Shown: positions 52,672 through 61,269 of the stretch, in pieces
How positions within the stretch are numbered: position 1 is the first letter of the stretch
Layout of the letters: each line of letters starts with the position of its first letter
DNA from: Kineosporia sp. NBRC 101731
GTDB lineage: Bacteria; Actinomycetota; Actinomycetes; Actinomycetales; Kineosporiaceae
Direction of reading: 5' to 3'
DNA: 64,000 bases
Assembly: GCF_030269305.1 (NCBI RefSeq)
Contig: NZ_BSTC01000003.1
Coordinates: forward strand, 496,001 to 560,000
Made by a program: the position numbers and the translations under genes
Notes under the pieces: generated by a model
The model's database searches: none
Seen by the model: the letters and a program-made list of their open reading frames with translations, nothing else
Told to the model about the DNA's origin: nothing

Positions 52672-53478
52672 TCGTTCCCCCCCAGGTGAATGGTGCGACA
52701 CCAGGACGGTACTCGGTCTACTCGCAGGTAGCTACGCCGCGATCGGCGCTCACGGGAAAGCCCCTGGTCAGATGGATGCTGTGAGTTTCAAGATACGGGA
52801 AAACACCTATACGGAAGCTGGACTCGTCCCGTTCGAAATCCCGGAGGCCCGGTCTCGGTAGCGGTGGTCGGGCGGTTGTCGCGGCTGCTGTCAGCGGCCG
52901 GCCACGTACTTCACCGGCTCGGGCAGGCCGTGCTCGGCCCGCACCGGCGCCCCGTCGGCTCGATCCGCGTCCTTGGCCGGTTCCGCGAAGACTGTTCTCG
53001 GGGGGCCACTGAGGTATGCCCAGCGAAGTGCTGTCGCGCCGGTCAATTCATGGAGTCGAGGTGGCAATGCCATCTGGCCCAAGGCATTGGGCAACTCCGT
53101 AGCAAAACGGCTTCTTGCAGATGATCTGTCGGCCACCGCCACCGGTACCCCGGCTCTGGCCGGCCCGGCCCGGCGGTCATCTCGATCGACGGTAACGCCG
53201 CCTGCTGAGGTCGGGCGTAGAGGAAAGCGTGGGGTCGGCTGATGACAGCCGGCAACCCGCTCCACCCTGTCGTCGTTCCTGCCCGTCCCGAAGGCCGGGA
53301 ACGGGTGCCCCCACGTGCTGGAGCCCATGTTCGTCCATAGTCCCGATGAATCAGGGCGGAAGCTGGGCACTGTGCGTGCGCCGGACCCGTAGTTTCTCCA
53401 GACATTTGAGAAACAGGCTATTAACGACCAGCGGTCGAACCGATATCGACCAGGTTATTGACGACTACTGAAGGAACT
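52672..53478. other. 807-base gap with possible gene fragments
   Basis: No confident gene lies here and the base composition is a little less GC-rich than elsewhere. Two weak candidates: a 29-codon plus-strand frame at 52772-52861 (MDAVSFKIRENTYTEAGLV...) without a good ribosome site, and the end of a minus-strand frame at 52891-53085 (RLHELTGATALRWAYLSG...KYVAGR) with GC-rich third positions, perhaps the 3' remnant of a lost gene. Near the right end GTTTCTC/GAGAAAC (53392-53414) is a 7-bp inverted repeat upstream of the ROK gene and may be its operator. Confidence 0.4.
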
Positions 53479-54663
53479 GTGAAAGTTCCGGACATGTCAA
53501 TCTTGTCCGGCTCCCGGGGGCTGGGAGCGCTGCGCTCCAGGAACCGCCGTCGGCTGCTGGACCTCCTGCGCGAGCACGGTGAGGTCAGCCGCGCCGATCT
53601 GGCCCGGCTCACCGACCTTTCGGCGACCACGGTGTCCAGCCTGATCGCCGAGCTCAGCGACGAGGGCGTGGTGACCGAGGCCGGTCTCGACGATCGTCGT
53701 CCGGGTCGTACCGGTCGCCCGGGTCGCCTGGTGCAGCTGGTGGGCGGCCGCGGTCTGGTCGTCGCCCTCGACATCGGCCACGACCTGGTGCGGGCTGCCG
53801 TCTGTGACCTGTCCGGCGCCGTGGTCTCCGAGCGGGTCTGGACCGTCGACGTGGACGCCGACGACTGCCTGATCCGCATCGCCGAGCTGGTCAACGAACT
53901 GGCCGACACCACCGCAGGTGGTCGGGACCGGGTCTCGCGCCTGGTCGTGGCCGTGCCCGGGGTGGTGGAGACGGGCAGCGGGCACGTGGTCTCGGCCCGC
54001 ATGCCGAACTGGCAGAGACTGGCACCGGGCCCGGTGCTGGCCACCGCCACCGGCCTGCCGACCTTCGTCGAGAACGATGCTGATCTGTGTGCGCTGGGAG
54101 AGCGCGCCTTCGGTGCGGCGCTGGGGCTGAACGACATCCTGCACGTCGTGGCGTCGACCGGTATCGGCGTCGGGCTGGTGCTCGGGGGTCGTCTATACCG
54201 CGGCAGCAACGGCGGGGCCGGCGAGCTCGGTCACGTGCAGGTCTCGGAGTTCGGCGACCTGTGCCGCTGCGGCAACCGCGGGTGCCTGGAGAGCCAGGCC
54301 TCGCTGGACGCCGTGCTGAGGGCCCTGCGGGTGGTGCACCCCCAGGCCCGGGCGGCGCCCGATCTGGCCCGGCTGGTGGCGGCCGGTGACCGGGCGGCGA
54401 TCCGCGCGGTCAGCGACGCCGGCACCGCCATCGGCAAGTCCGTGGCCACCCTCTGCAACGTGCTCGCCCCGCAGGCCGTCGTGGTCGGCGGCGATCTGGC
54501 CGGAGGGGGAACCCATCTGGCCGACGCCGTGCGCGACGCCGTCGAGCGCTACACCAAACCTCTGACTGCGGACCGTATCTCGGTACTACCCGCCGAACTT
54601 GGTCATCGCGCTGCCGTTCTGGGCGCTGTGGTCACTGCCGTGGAGGCAGAGCTCGCCTCCTGA
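53479..54663 (+). CDS. ROK-family regulator of the GH20/ABC operon
   Basis: A 394-residue ROK repressor. The winged helix-turn-helix covers about residues 22-50 (LRSRNRRRLLDLLREHGEVSRADLARLTDLSATTVSSLI). The sugar-kinase-like domain has FVENDADLCALGE, ASTGIGVGLVLGGRLYRG and the zinc motif CRCGNRGCLE. It is transcribed in the same direction as, and 61 bases before, the chitobiose-type importer genes. It probably senses an amino sugar and controls them, like NagC. The start is uncertain: GTG 53479 (GAAGGA upstream) or ATG 53494. Confidence 0.85.
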   Translation: MKVPDMSILSGSRGLGALRSRNRRRLLDLLREHGEVSRADLARLTDLSATTVSSLIAELSDEGVVTEAGLDDRRPGRTGRPGRLVQLVGGRGLVVALDIGHDLVRAAVCDLSGAVVSERVWTVDVDADDCLIRIAELVNELADTTAGGRDRVSRLVVAVPGVVETGSGHVVSARMPNWQRLAPGPVLATATGLPTFVENDADLCALGERAFGAALGLNDILHVVASTGIGVGLVLGGRLYRGSNGGAGELGHVQVSEFGDLCRCGNRGCLESQASLDAVLRALRVVHPQARAAPDLARLVAAGDRAAIRAVSDAGTAIGKSVATLCNVLAPQAVVVGGDLAGGGTHLADAVRDAVERYTKPLTADRISVLPAELGHRAAVLGAVVTAVEAELAS

Positions 54664-54724
54664 TCCGTCCTTCTTTCCGGCTGCCCCCCATTTCGCGCGT
54701 CAGCGCACCGTCCTGAGGAGTCCC

Positions 54725-56056
54725 ATGCGTTCCGTCCGGTACACCACCACCGTCGCGCTCGGCATTGCCGCCGCTCTGACCCTGACCGCCTGCGCCAGCA
54801 GTGGTTCGAGTTCCGACGACACGGGCTCGGCCGACACCGGCGCGGCCAAGACCGTTCCCACCGTGAAGGGCGACGGCAAGACGCTCACCATCTGGACGAT
54901 GAACGGCGACTACACCGCCGAGACCATCGCGGCGATCAACGCCGAGTTCACCAAGGTCACCGGCGCCCAGGTGGACGTGCAGATCCAGGAGTGGGACGGC
55001 ATCACCACCAAGATCAGCACGGCACTGTCCACCTCGAACACCCCGGACGTGCTCGACCTGGGCAACACGCAGGTGGCCAGCTTCTCCGCCAACGGCGGCC
55101 TGGTCGACGTCACCGCCTACAAGGCCGACCTGGCCCAGGGCCGCACCTGGCTGGCCGGTCTGGAGGAGCCCGCCACCATCGACGGCAAGCTCTACGCCGT
55201 CCCGGGCTTCGCCGGCGCCCGCGCCGTTCTCTACAACAAGAAGATGTGGAAGGACGCCGGGGTCGACGCGGCGCCCACCACCTACGACGAGCTCACCGCC
55301 GCGCTGGACAAGGTCAAGGCCAAGAACACGGCCAAGGACTTCTCCGCCTTCTACCTGCCCGGCCAGCAGTGGGCCGCCGGCATGCAGTGGGTGTGGGACG
55401 CGGGCGCGGAGATCGCCACCAGCTCGGACGGCACGTGGACGGGTGGCCTGGAGAGCCCTGAGGCGATCAAGGGCCTCAACGACTTCAAGACCTTCCAGAA
55501 CACCTACTCCAGCAAGGCCTCGCAGGCGCTGGACACGGACAACCCGGACTGGAACCAGATCTTCGCCGACGAGAAGACCTCGGCGATCATGACCACCACC
55601 GGCAGCATCGCGAAGATCCTCGAGACCAACCCGAAGATGAAGTCCGAGGACATCGGCACCTTCCCGCTGCCGGGTATCTCGGGCAAGACGCAGCCGGCCA
55701 TGCTCGGTGGCTCGGACTGGGGCATCGCGGCCAAGAGCGACGCCGTCGACCTGGCCCTGCAGTGGACGAAGATCGCGGTCAGCCCCGAGTTCCAGGACAA
55801 GTGGGTCGTGGGCAAGGACGGCTGGATCCCGAACAGCACCGAGGGCATCGAGGCCGCTCAGGCCGGTCTGTCCGACCAGCTCAAGGGCTTCTTCAACGCC
55901 GCGCTGAACTCCAAGGCCACCCCGGGTGCCGAGCAGTGGGCCACCATCGAGGGTGACAAGAGCATCAACGAGCTGTTCTCCTCCATCGCCACCGGGTCCA
56001 AGACGCCCGAGGAGGCCGCCAAGGAGTTCGACGCGCACCTCTCCGAGACGCTGTGA
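54725..56056 (+). CDS. ABC importer sugar-binding lipoprotein (DasA/chitobiose type)
   Basis: A 443-residue family 1 extracellular solute-binding protein. Lipobox LTAC at Cys23 anchors it outside the membrane. The mature fold contains TLTIWTMNGDYTAETIAAINAEF, a typical sugar-binding start, VDVQIQEWDGITTKISTAL and a C-terminal ISINELFSSIATGSKTPEEAAKEF-like helix. The gene starts after CTGAGGAG. It is followed, with start/stop overlaps, by two permeases and then a GH20 hexosaminidase. An N-acetylglucosamine oligomer such as chitobiose is the likely ligand, by context. Confidence 0.88.
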   Translation: MRSVRYTTTVALGIAAALTLTACASSGSSSDDTGSADTGAAKTVPTVKGDGKTLTIWTMNGDYTAETIAAINAEFTKVTGAQVDVQIQEWDGITTKISTALSTSNTPDVLDLGNTQVASFSANGGLVDVTAYKADLAQGRTWLAGLEEPATIDGKLYAVPGFAGARAVLYNKKMWKDAGVDAAPTTYDELTAALDKVKAKNTAKDFSAFYLPGQQWAAGMQWVWDAGAEIATSSDGTWTGGLESPEAIKGLNDFKTFQNTYSSKASQALDTDNPDWNQIFADEKTSAIMTTTGSIAKILETNPKMKSEDIGTFPLPGISGKTQPAMLGGSDWGIAAKSDAVDLALQWTKIAVSPEFQDKWVVGKDGWIPNSTEGIEAAQAGLSDQLKGFFNAALNSKATPGAEQWATIEGDKSINELFSSIATGSKTPEEAAKEFDAHLSETL

Positions 56057-57009
56057 CCGTCAAGACCCCGCCAGTACTGACCAGCAAGTCTGACGCCCCC
56101 GCGCCTCGTGCGCGGGGGCGCCGCCCCGACTTCACCCCGCTCTGGCTCCTGACTCCGGCCGCCCTGGTGATCCTCGTGGTCACCATCGCGCCGATCCTCT
56201 ACCTGGTCTACACGTCGTTCACCGACTACAGCCAGAAGACGCTGTTCACCGGGGAATTCGCCTACACCGGGGTCGACCAGTACACGACCCTGCTGGGCAG
56301 CGGCGACTTCTGGAAGTCGCTGCTGCGGACCGTGCTCTTCACCGCCGCCATGGTGGCCGGGAGCATGGTGATCGGGATGGGGGTCTCGCACCTGCTCACC
56401 CGGCTGGGCAAGGTCATGCGGCTCACCACCACGATCGTGCTGATCCTGGCCTGGGCGATGCCGAACGTGGCCTCGTCACTGGTCTGGAACTGGCTCTTCC
56501 AGCCCGGTTACGGCGTGGTGAACTGGGCGCTGGCCCAGCTGCGGATCTTCGGTGACACCACCAGCCTGAACTGGGCCGGTGACCCGGCCCACGCCTACGC
56601 CGCGATCTGGATGCTGGTCGTCTGGCAGGCGGTGCCGTTCATCGCGCTCACACTCAACGCGGCCGAGCAGCAGGTGCCCACCGAGTACCAGGAAGCGGCC
56701 CGCCTCGACGGTGCGAGCGAGTTCACCGTCTACCGGGTGATCACGCTGAACTTCCTGCGCCCCACCCTGCTGCTGGTGACGATCCTGTCGGTGATCTGGG
56801 ACTACAACGTGTTCAACCAGATCTGGCTGTTCTCCGGCGGCGGTCCCGACGACGCCACGTCCACCCTGGGCATCTTCACCTACAAGACGGCGTTCATCGG
56901 GTTCCACATCGGTCAGGGCGCGGCGATCTCCGTGGTGACGACCCTGCTCCTGCTGGGACTGACCGCGTTCTACATCCGCAACCTGCTGAAGTCTGGAGAA
57001 GATCTGTGA
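56053..57009 (+). CDS. ABC sugar importer permease 1 (MalF type)
   Basis: A 318-residue membrane permease with six helices. The first is LWLLTPAALVILVVTIAPILYLVYTSF. The EAA loop reads EYQEAARLDGASEFTVYRVITLNFLRPTLLL and contacts the ATPase. The GTG start overlaps the binding-protein stop (GTGA), and the stop overlaps the next permease start. No ATPase gene is in the operon, so a shared MsiK-like ATPase encoded elsewhere is expected, as is known for Das-type importers. Confidence 0.9.
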   Translation: MTVKTPPVLTSKSDAPAPRARGRRPDFTPLWLLTPAALVILVVTIAPILYLVYTSFTDYSQKTLFTGEFAYTGVDQYTTLLGSGDFWKSLLRTVLFTAAMVAGSMVIGMGVSHLLTRLGKVMRLTTTIVLILAWAMPNVASSLVWNWLFQPGYGVVNWALAQLRIFGDTTSLNWAGDPAHAYAAIWMLVVWQAVPFIALTLNAAEQQVPTEYQEAARLDGASEFTVYRVITLNFLRPTLLLVTILSVIWDYNVFNQIWLFSGGGPDDATSTLGIFTYKTAFIGFHIGQGAAISVVTTLLLLGLTAFYIRNLLKSGEDL

Positions 57010-57830
57010 GGCGGCGCAGCTGGATCCCCAACACCCTGGCCGCGATCTTCTGTCTGGTCTGGGTGTTCCCGGTCTACTGGATGATCAACAGCGCCTTCAA
57101 GCCGCGCCCGGAACTGCTGTCCACCACACCGCACTTCCTGCCGACGAGCCCCACGCTGGACAACTTCGTCACCGCGGTCACGCAGGACAACTTCCTGATC
57201 AACCTGCGCAACAGCGTGATGGTGGTGGCCGCCACGGTGGTGCTGGCCATCGTCGTGGGAATCTTCGCGGCCGCGGCCCTCTCGCGGTTCCGGTTCGCCG
57301 GCCGCCGGATCATCATGGTGGTGATCCTGGCGGTGCAGATGCTGCCCGGCACCGCCCTGCTGATCCCGATGTTCGCGTTGTTCAACAGCGCCAACCTGCT
57401 GGGCACCTACTACGGGCTGATCCTGGCCTACCTGGCCACCACGCTGCCGTTCTCGATCTGGGTGATGCGGGGCTTCTTCATCGCCATCCCGGTGGAGATC
57501 GAGGAGGCCGCCCGCTGCGACGGGGCCGGTACCTGGCGGATCCTGTTCAGCGTGCTGTTCCCGCTGGTGGCCCCGGGCGTGATCGCGACGAGCATCTTCG
57601 CGTTCATCGCGGCCTGGAACGACTACCTGGTCGCCTACACGTTCATGCAGGACCAGAGCCACTACACGCTCCCGGTCTGGCTGGCCTCCTTCACGAACCC
57701 GGTCACCGGGACGGACTACGGTGGCCAGATGGCGGCGTCCGTGCTGTTCTCGCTGCCCGTGGTCATCTTCTTCCTCATCGTCCAGCGCAATCTCGTCGCC
57801 GGCATGTCCGCCGGTGCTGTAAAGGGTTGA
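57006..57830 (+). CDS. ABC sugar importer permease 2 (MalG type)
   Basis: A 274-residue permease with six helices. It starts RRSWIPNTLAAIFCLVWVFPVYWMINSAFKP and has the EAA loop IPVEIEEAARCDGAGTWRILFSVLFPLVAPG. It pairs with the preceding permease to form the membrane channel of the importer. The start overlaps the previous stop, and the GH20 gene begins four bases after its stop, so uptake and hydrolysis are co-expressed. Confidence 0.9.
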   Translation: MRRRSWIPNTLAAIFCLVWVFPVYWMINSAFKPRPELLSTTPHFLPTSPTLDNFVTAVTQDNFLINLRNSVMVVAATVVLAIVVGIFAAAALSRFRFAGRRIIMVVILAVQMLPGTALLIPMFALFNSANLLGTYYGLILAYLATTLPFSIWVMRGFFIAIPVEIEEAARCDGAGTWRILFSVLFPLVAPGVIATSIFAFIAAWNDYLVAYTFMQDQSHYTLPVWLASFTNPVTGTDYGGQMAASVLFSLPVVIFFLIVQRNLVAGMSAGAVKG

Positions 57831-57834
57831 TCTC

Positions 57835-59445
57835 GTGCTGATCCCGCGTCCCGTCGATTCCACGGTCGGTGAGGGAGTATTCGTCCTCGACCGGGGAACC
57901 ACCCTCAGCGCCCCCGAAGGGCTCGAGGGCGTCCTCACCTGGCTGCAGGGCGCGCTGCGCCCCGCCACCGGATTGCCGTTGCGCGAGAGCGGGAACGGCA
58001 GTATCAAGCTGGACATGGAGGACGACCTGGGCGCCGAGGCCTTTCGGCTCACGGTCACGTCCGGTGGGGTGACGATCGCCGGTGGCGGTCCGGCGGGTGT
58101 GTTCTACGGCGCCCAGGCCCTGTTGCAGTTGCTGCCGCCCGCGGTGTTCCGGCGCGGTCGCGTCACCTCCACCCGGTGGGAGGTGCCGGCCGTCATCGTG
58201 ACCGACGCGCCGCGGTTCGGGTGGCGTGGCGTGATGCTCGACGTGGCGCGGCATTTCATGCCCAAGCACGACGTGCTGCGGTTCATCGACCTGATGGCGA
58301 TGCACCGGCTGAACACGCTGCACTTCCACCTGACCGAAGACCAGGGCTGGCGCATCGAGATCAAGCGCTACCCCCGGCTCACCGAGGTCGGGGGCTGGCG
58401 GCACGAGTCGCAGGTCGGTGCCGGCCCGGATGCCCCGAACGACGGACGCCCGCACGGCGGTTTCTACACCCAGGACGACATCCGCGAGATCGTCGCCTAC
58501 GCCGCGGAGCGCTTCATCACCGTGGTGCCGGAGATCGAGACCCCCGGCCACGTGCAGGCGGCGCTGGCCGCCTATCCCGAACTGGGCGTGCACCAGGGCC
58601 AACTCGACGTGTGGCCGCGCTGGGGCATCAACAAGAACGTGCTGAACGTCGAGGAGTCGACGGTCGAGTTCTTCACGAACGTTCTCGACGAGGTGCTGGG
58701 GCTCTTCCCCTCCACGTTCATCGGGGTCGGCGGCGATGAGTGCCCGCGCGAGCAGTGGGAGGCCGACCCGCGCACCCAGGAGCGCATGGTCGAGCTGGAC
58801 ATCGTCGACGAGGCCGGCCTGCAGACCTGGTTCATGCGGCGGCTGGACGATCACCTGACCAAGGCCGGGCGCCGGCTGTTCGGCTGGGACGAGATCCTCG
58901 AGGGTGACATGGCGCCCGGGGCGACCGTGGCCTCCTGGCGGGGCATGGCCGGTGCGGTCACCGCCGCCCGGCGCGGGCACGACGTGGTCTCCTGCCCGGA
59001 CGACCGGGTGTACCTCGACTACCGGCAGTCCGAGCTGCCCGGCGAGCCGATCCCGGTCTCCATCCCCCTGACCGTGCAAGACGTCTACGCGTTCGAGCCG
59101 GTGCCGCCGGAACTGACGCCCGACGAGGCGAAGCACGTGCTCGGCGGCCAGGCGAACATCTGGACCGAGCACATGGACAGCCCGCGCACCGTGGACTTCT
59201 TCGCCTACCCGCGCCTGTGCGCGGTGGCCGAGGCGCTGTGGAGCCCGGGCGAGCGCGACTTCGCCGACTTCGAGCAGCGTCTGGAGCACCACCTGCTGCG
59301 TCTGGACGCTGTGGGGGTGGAGTACCGCTCACCCGATGGCCCCCGACCCTGGCAGAGCCGGCCGGGCATCCCGGGCCGGCCCTCCACCCGCGAGGCCCGG
59401 GCCGCGCACATCGCCGAGCTGGTGGCGAACATCGCGCAGGCCTGA
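57835..59445 (+). CDS. Beta-N-acetylhexosaminidase, glycoside hydrolase family 20
   Basis: A 536-residue GH20 enzyme. An N-terminal GH20b domain (residues about 1-122) precedes the TIM barrel. The barrel has FGWRGVMLDVARHFMP, LNTLHFHLTEDQGWRIEIKRYP, VPEIETPGHVQAALAAYPEL and the catalytic Asp301-Glu302 pair in GVGGDECP. These enzymes use the substrate N-acetyl group as nucleophile. There is no signal peptide, so it cleaves imported chitobiose or GlcNAc-ended glycans in the cytoplasm. GTG start, fourth gene after the ROK regulator. Confidence 0.95.
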   Translation: MLIPRPVDSTVGEGVFVLDRGTTLSAPEGLEGVLTWLQGALRPATGLPLRESGNGSIKLDMEDDLGAEAFRLTVTSGGVTIAGGGPAGVFYGAQALLQLLPPAVFRRGRVTSTRWEVPAVIVTDAPRFGWRGVMLDVARHFMPKHDVLRFIDLMAMHRLNTLHFHLTEDQGWRIEIKRYPRLTEVGGWRHESQVGAGPDAPNDGRPHGGFYTQDDIREIVAYAAERFITVVPEIETPGHVQAALAAYPELGVHQGQLDVWPRWGINKNVLNVEESTVEFFTNVLDEVLGLFPSTFIGVGGDECPREQWEADPRTQERMVELDIVDEAGLQTWFMRRLDDHLTKAGRRLFGWDEILEGDMAPGATVASWRGMAGAVTAARRGHDVVSCPDDRVYLDYRQSELPGEPIPVSIPLTVQDVYAFEPVPPELTPDEAKHVLGGQANIWTEHMDSPRTVDFFAYPRLCAVAEALWSPGERDFADFEQRLEHHLLRLDAVGVEYRSPDGPRPWQSRPGIPGRPSTREARAAHIAELVANIAQA

Positions 59446-59510
59446 GCCGCCGCCTGAACCCGTTCCGGCCGTGATGTCGGCGGTGACCTTGCGCCCCGGC
59501 CGGGCGATGG

Positions 59511-59547
59511 TCGCGCTCGGTGACTACTCTGGAGTCACCGAGCGCGA
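59511..59547 (+). promoter_or_regulatory. Strong hairpin before the alarmone synthetase gene
   Basis: TCGCGCTCGGTGACT and its exact complement form a 15-bp stem with a 7-base loop. It ends 18 bases before the GTG start of the synthetase and just ahead of GGAGG. It may terminate the GH20 operon (stop 66 bases upstream) or act as a leader structure. Confidence 0.65.
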
Positions 59548-59565
59548 TCGACGGAGGTCAGGGCA

Positions 59566-60354
59566 GTGGAGGGCACACCGGAGGACAACCTGCCGGTTCT
59601 GCGGGGTCTGGCCCCGCCCGACCCGGACATGGTCGCCTTCGCCCGGGGGATTCAGCGCGATTTCACCCGCTTCATCATGGAGTACCGCTTCGCGGTGGAC
59701 GAGGTGCTCACCAAGGTGACCATCCTGCGGGAGGAGTTTCTCTACCTGCAGAAATACAACCCGATCGAGCACGTGAGCTCCCGGGTGAAGTCGCCCGAGA
59801 GCATCCTGCGCAAGGTGGTGCGCAAGGGCGTCGAGCCCACCCTGCCGGCGATCCGCGAGAACATCACCGACATTGCGGGCGTCCGCATCACCTGTAGTTT
59901 CATCGCCGACACCTACCGGCTGCTGGAGGCCCTGACCTCGCAGACCGACGTACGGGTGGTCGAGGTCAAGGACTACATCGCGCATCCGAAGCCGAACGGC
60001 TACAAGAGCCTGCACGCGATCATCGAGATCCCGGTGTTCCTGTCGACCGGGCCGGTGCCGGTCATCGTCGAGGTGCAGATCCGCACCATCGCCATGGACT
60101 TCTGGGCCAGCCTGGAACACAAGATCTTCTACAAGTACGACGGCGAGGTGCCCGAGCACCTGGTGGAGGAACTCACCGAGGCCGCGGGCACGGCCGGCGA
60201 GATGGACCGCCGGATGGAGCAACTGCACACCCACGTGCGCGGCCCGGCCAAACCCACCGACCTGGTGGCGGGCACGGTGCCGGACATCGACGAGGACCTC
60301 CTACGGCAACTGTGGGCCCTGTTCCCGGGCGGCGGGCATTACCACCGCCCGTGA
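59566..60354 (+). CDS. Small alarmone synthetase (RelA/SpoT domain only)
   Basis: A 262-residue (p)ppGpp synthetase without the hydrolase, TGS or ACT domains of long Rel proteins. Catalytic landmarks are the Arg/Lys-rich YNPIEHVSSRVKSPESILRKVVRKG, DIAGVRITCSF with the metal Asp, HPKPNGYKSLHAII (substrate Tyr) and VEVQIRTIAMDFWASLEHKIFYK. It transfers pyrophosphate from ATP to GDP or GTP to make the stringent-response alarmone. GTG start with GGAGG about nine bases upstream. It is a single gene behind a long hairpin. Confidence 0.92.
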   Translation: MEGTPEDNLPVLRGLAPPDPDMVAFARGIQRDFTRFIMEYRFAVDEVLTKVTILREEFLYLQKYNPIEHVSSRVKSPESILRKVVRKGVEPTLPAIRENITDIAGVRITCSFIADTYRLLEALTSQTDVRVVEVKDYIAHPKPNGYKSLHAIIEIPVFLSTGPVPVIVEVQIRTIAMDFWASLEHKIFYKYDGEVPEHLVEELTEAAGTAGEMDRRMEQLHTHVRGPAKPTDLVAGTVPDIDEDLLRQLWALFPGGGHYHRP

Positions 60355-60383
60355 TCTGATCGCTAGAGCCCTCTCCCTTCCCT

Positions 60384-60503
60384 CGTGATCACGAACACAG
60401 TGAGGGGGTAGTCTTTTCCGCATGTCGTCGATGGAGCCCTAGACAGCGGCCGGTGCCCTCGGGCACCCGTTGGCCCCTTTCCCTGTCTATCTAGGACTCC
60501 TTC
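60384..60503 (+). promoter_or_regulatory. Candidate translational attenuator: leader peptide and sequestering stem
   Basis: TAGTCT (60409-60414) is a -10 box placed so that transcription would start next to ATG 60422. This opens a six-codon frame, MSSMEP-stop (60422-60442), that would be leaderless. GGAGCCCTAG (60433-60442), the end of that frame, pairs at 9 of 10 positions with CTAGGACTCC (60491-60500). The latter includes the AGGA ribosome site of the next gene (ATG 60504). An inner hairpin GGTGCC-CTCG-GGCACC (60452-60467) nucleates the structure. The palindrome CGTGATCACG at 60384-60393 lies just upstream. Confidence 0.6.
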
Positions 60504-61269
60504 ATGCTCGGCACTTCTCGTGCCGGGGCCTACCGTGCGGTGCTACGGGATCGACGCCTGGTGCGCGTCTTCACCCTGGCCCTGATCGGGCGCTTCGGCT
60601 ATGCCCTGTTCTCGCTCTGCCTGCTGTTCACGATCGCGCTGACCGCTGTGGCGGTACTCGGCGCCCGGGGCACGCAGACCGGCGGCGTCTGGATCATGGT
60701 CTGCCTGGTCGGCGGTCTTCTGTGTGCTCCCTCGCTGGGTCCGTCGATGCGGGCGCAGTGGCGGGAGGCGATCGGTGAGGAGCAGAGACCGGCCGCCTAC
60801 TCCCTCGACGCGGTCGCGGAGGAGGTGGTCTTCTTCCTCGGGCCGGCCGCCGCCTCGGTGGTGCTCGCCGCAGGACCGGCCTGGCGCGGGGTGGCCGCGG
60901 TGGCCCTGGCGCCGGGAACTGGCGGTGCTCATGGCGGTGCGGCTGCCCCTCGTCATGGGATGTGTTCTGCTGCCACACCTCTGGTCGGTCGCCGGGTTCG
61001 TGGCACTCAGCGCCGTGGTGGTGTCACCCTTGTTCGTGGCAGCTTTCACGGCCAGCGACCGGATCACCGCACCGCACGAGCACACCGAGGCCAGCACCTG
61101 GGTCACCTCGGTGTCCAACATCGGCAGCTCCACCGGCACCGCCCTGGCCGGATGGGGATGCGCCGAGGTCTCGGTGTCCGGAACCTTCGTCCTGATCGCG
61201 GTGCTGCTGGTCGCCGGGACCGGGGTGGCTCAGGGGTTCAGGTACGGGTCCTTGGCCAGGTTCCGGTAG
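60504..61269 (+). pseudogene. Decayed MFS transporter
   Basis: A shortened, frameshifted major facilitator gene. The first frame starts MLGTSRAGAYRAVLRDRRLVRVFTLALIGRFGYALF and jumps, apparently by an internal deletion, to a later helix (VWIMVCLVGGLLCAPSLGPSMRAQW, RPAAYSLDAVAEEVVFFLGP). Near 60915 the frame must change to continue ELAVLMAVRLPLVMGCVLLPHLWSVAG and TEASTWVTSVSNIGSSTGTALAG. The total is about 240 residues against the usual 390. The 3' end overlaps the end of the convergent GH26 gene. It was probably a drug- or metabolite-efflux pump, as its leader suggests. Confidence 0.75.

Noticed and set aside
52790-52850. A tRNA-like GTTCGAAATCC sequence
   Set aside because: The flanking bases do not form a T-arm stem, and no acceptor or anticodon arm could be found.
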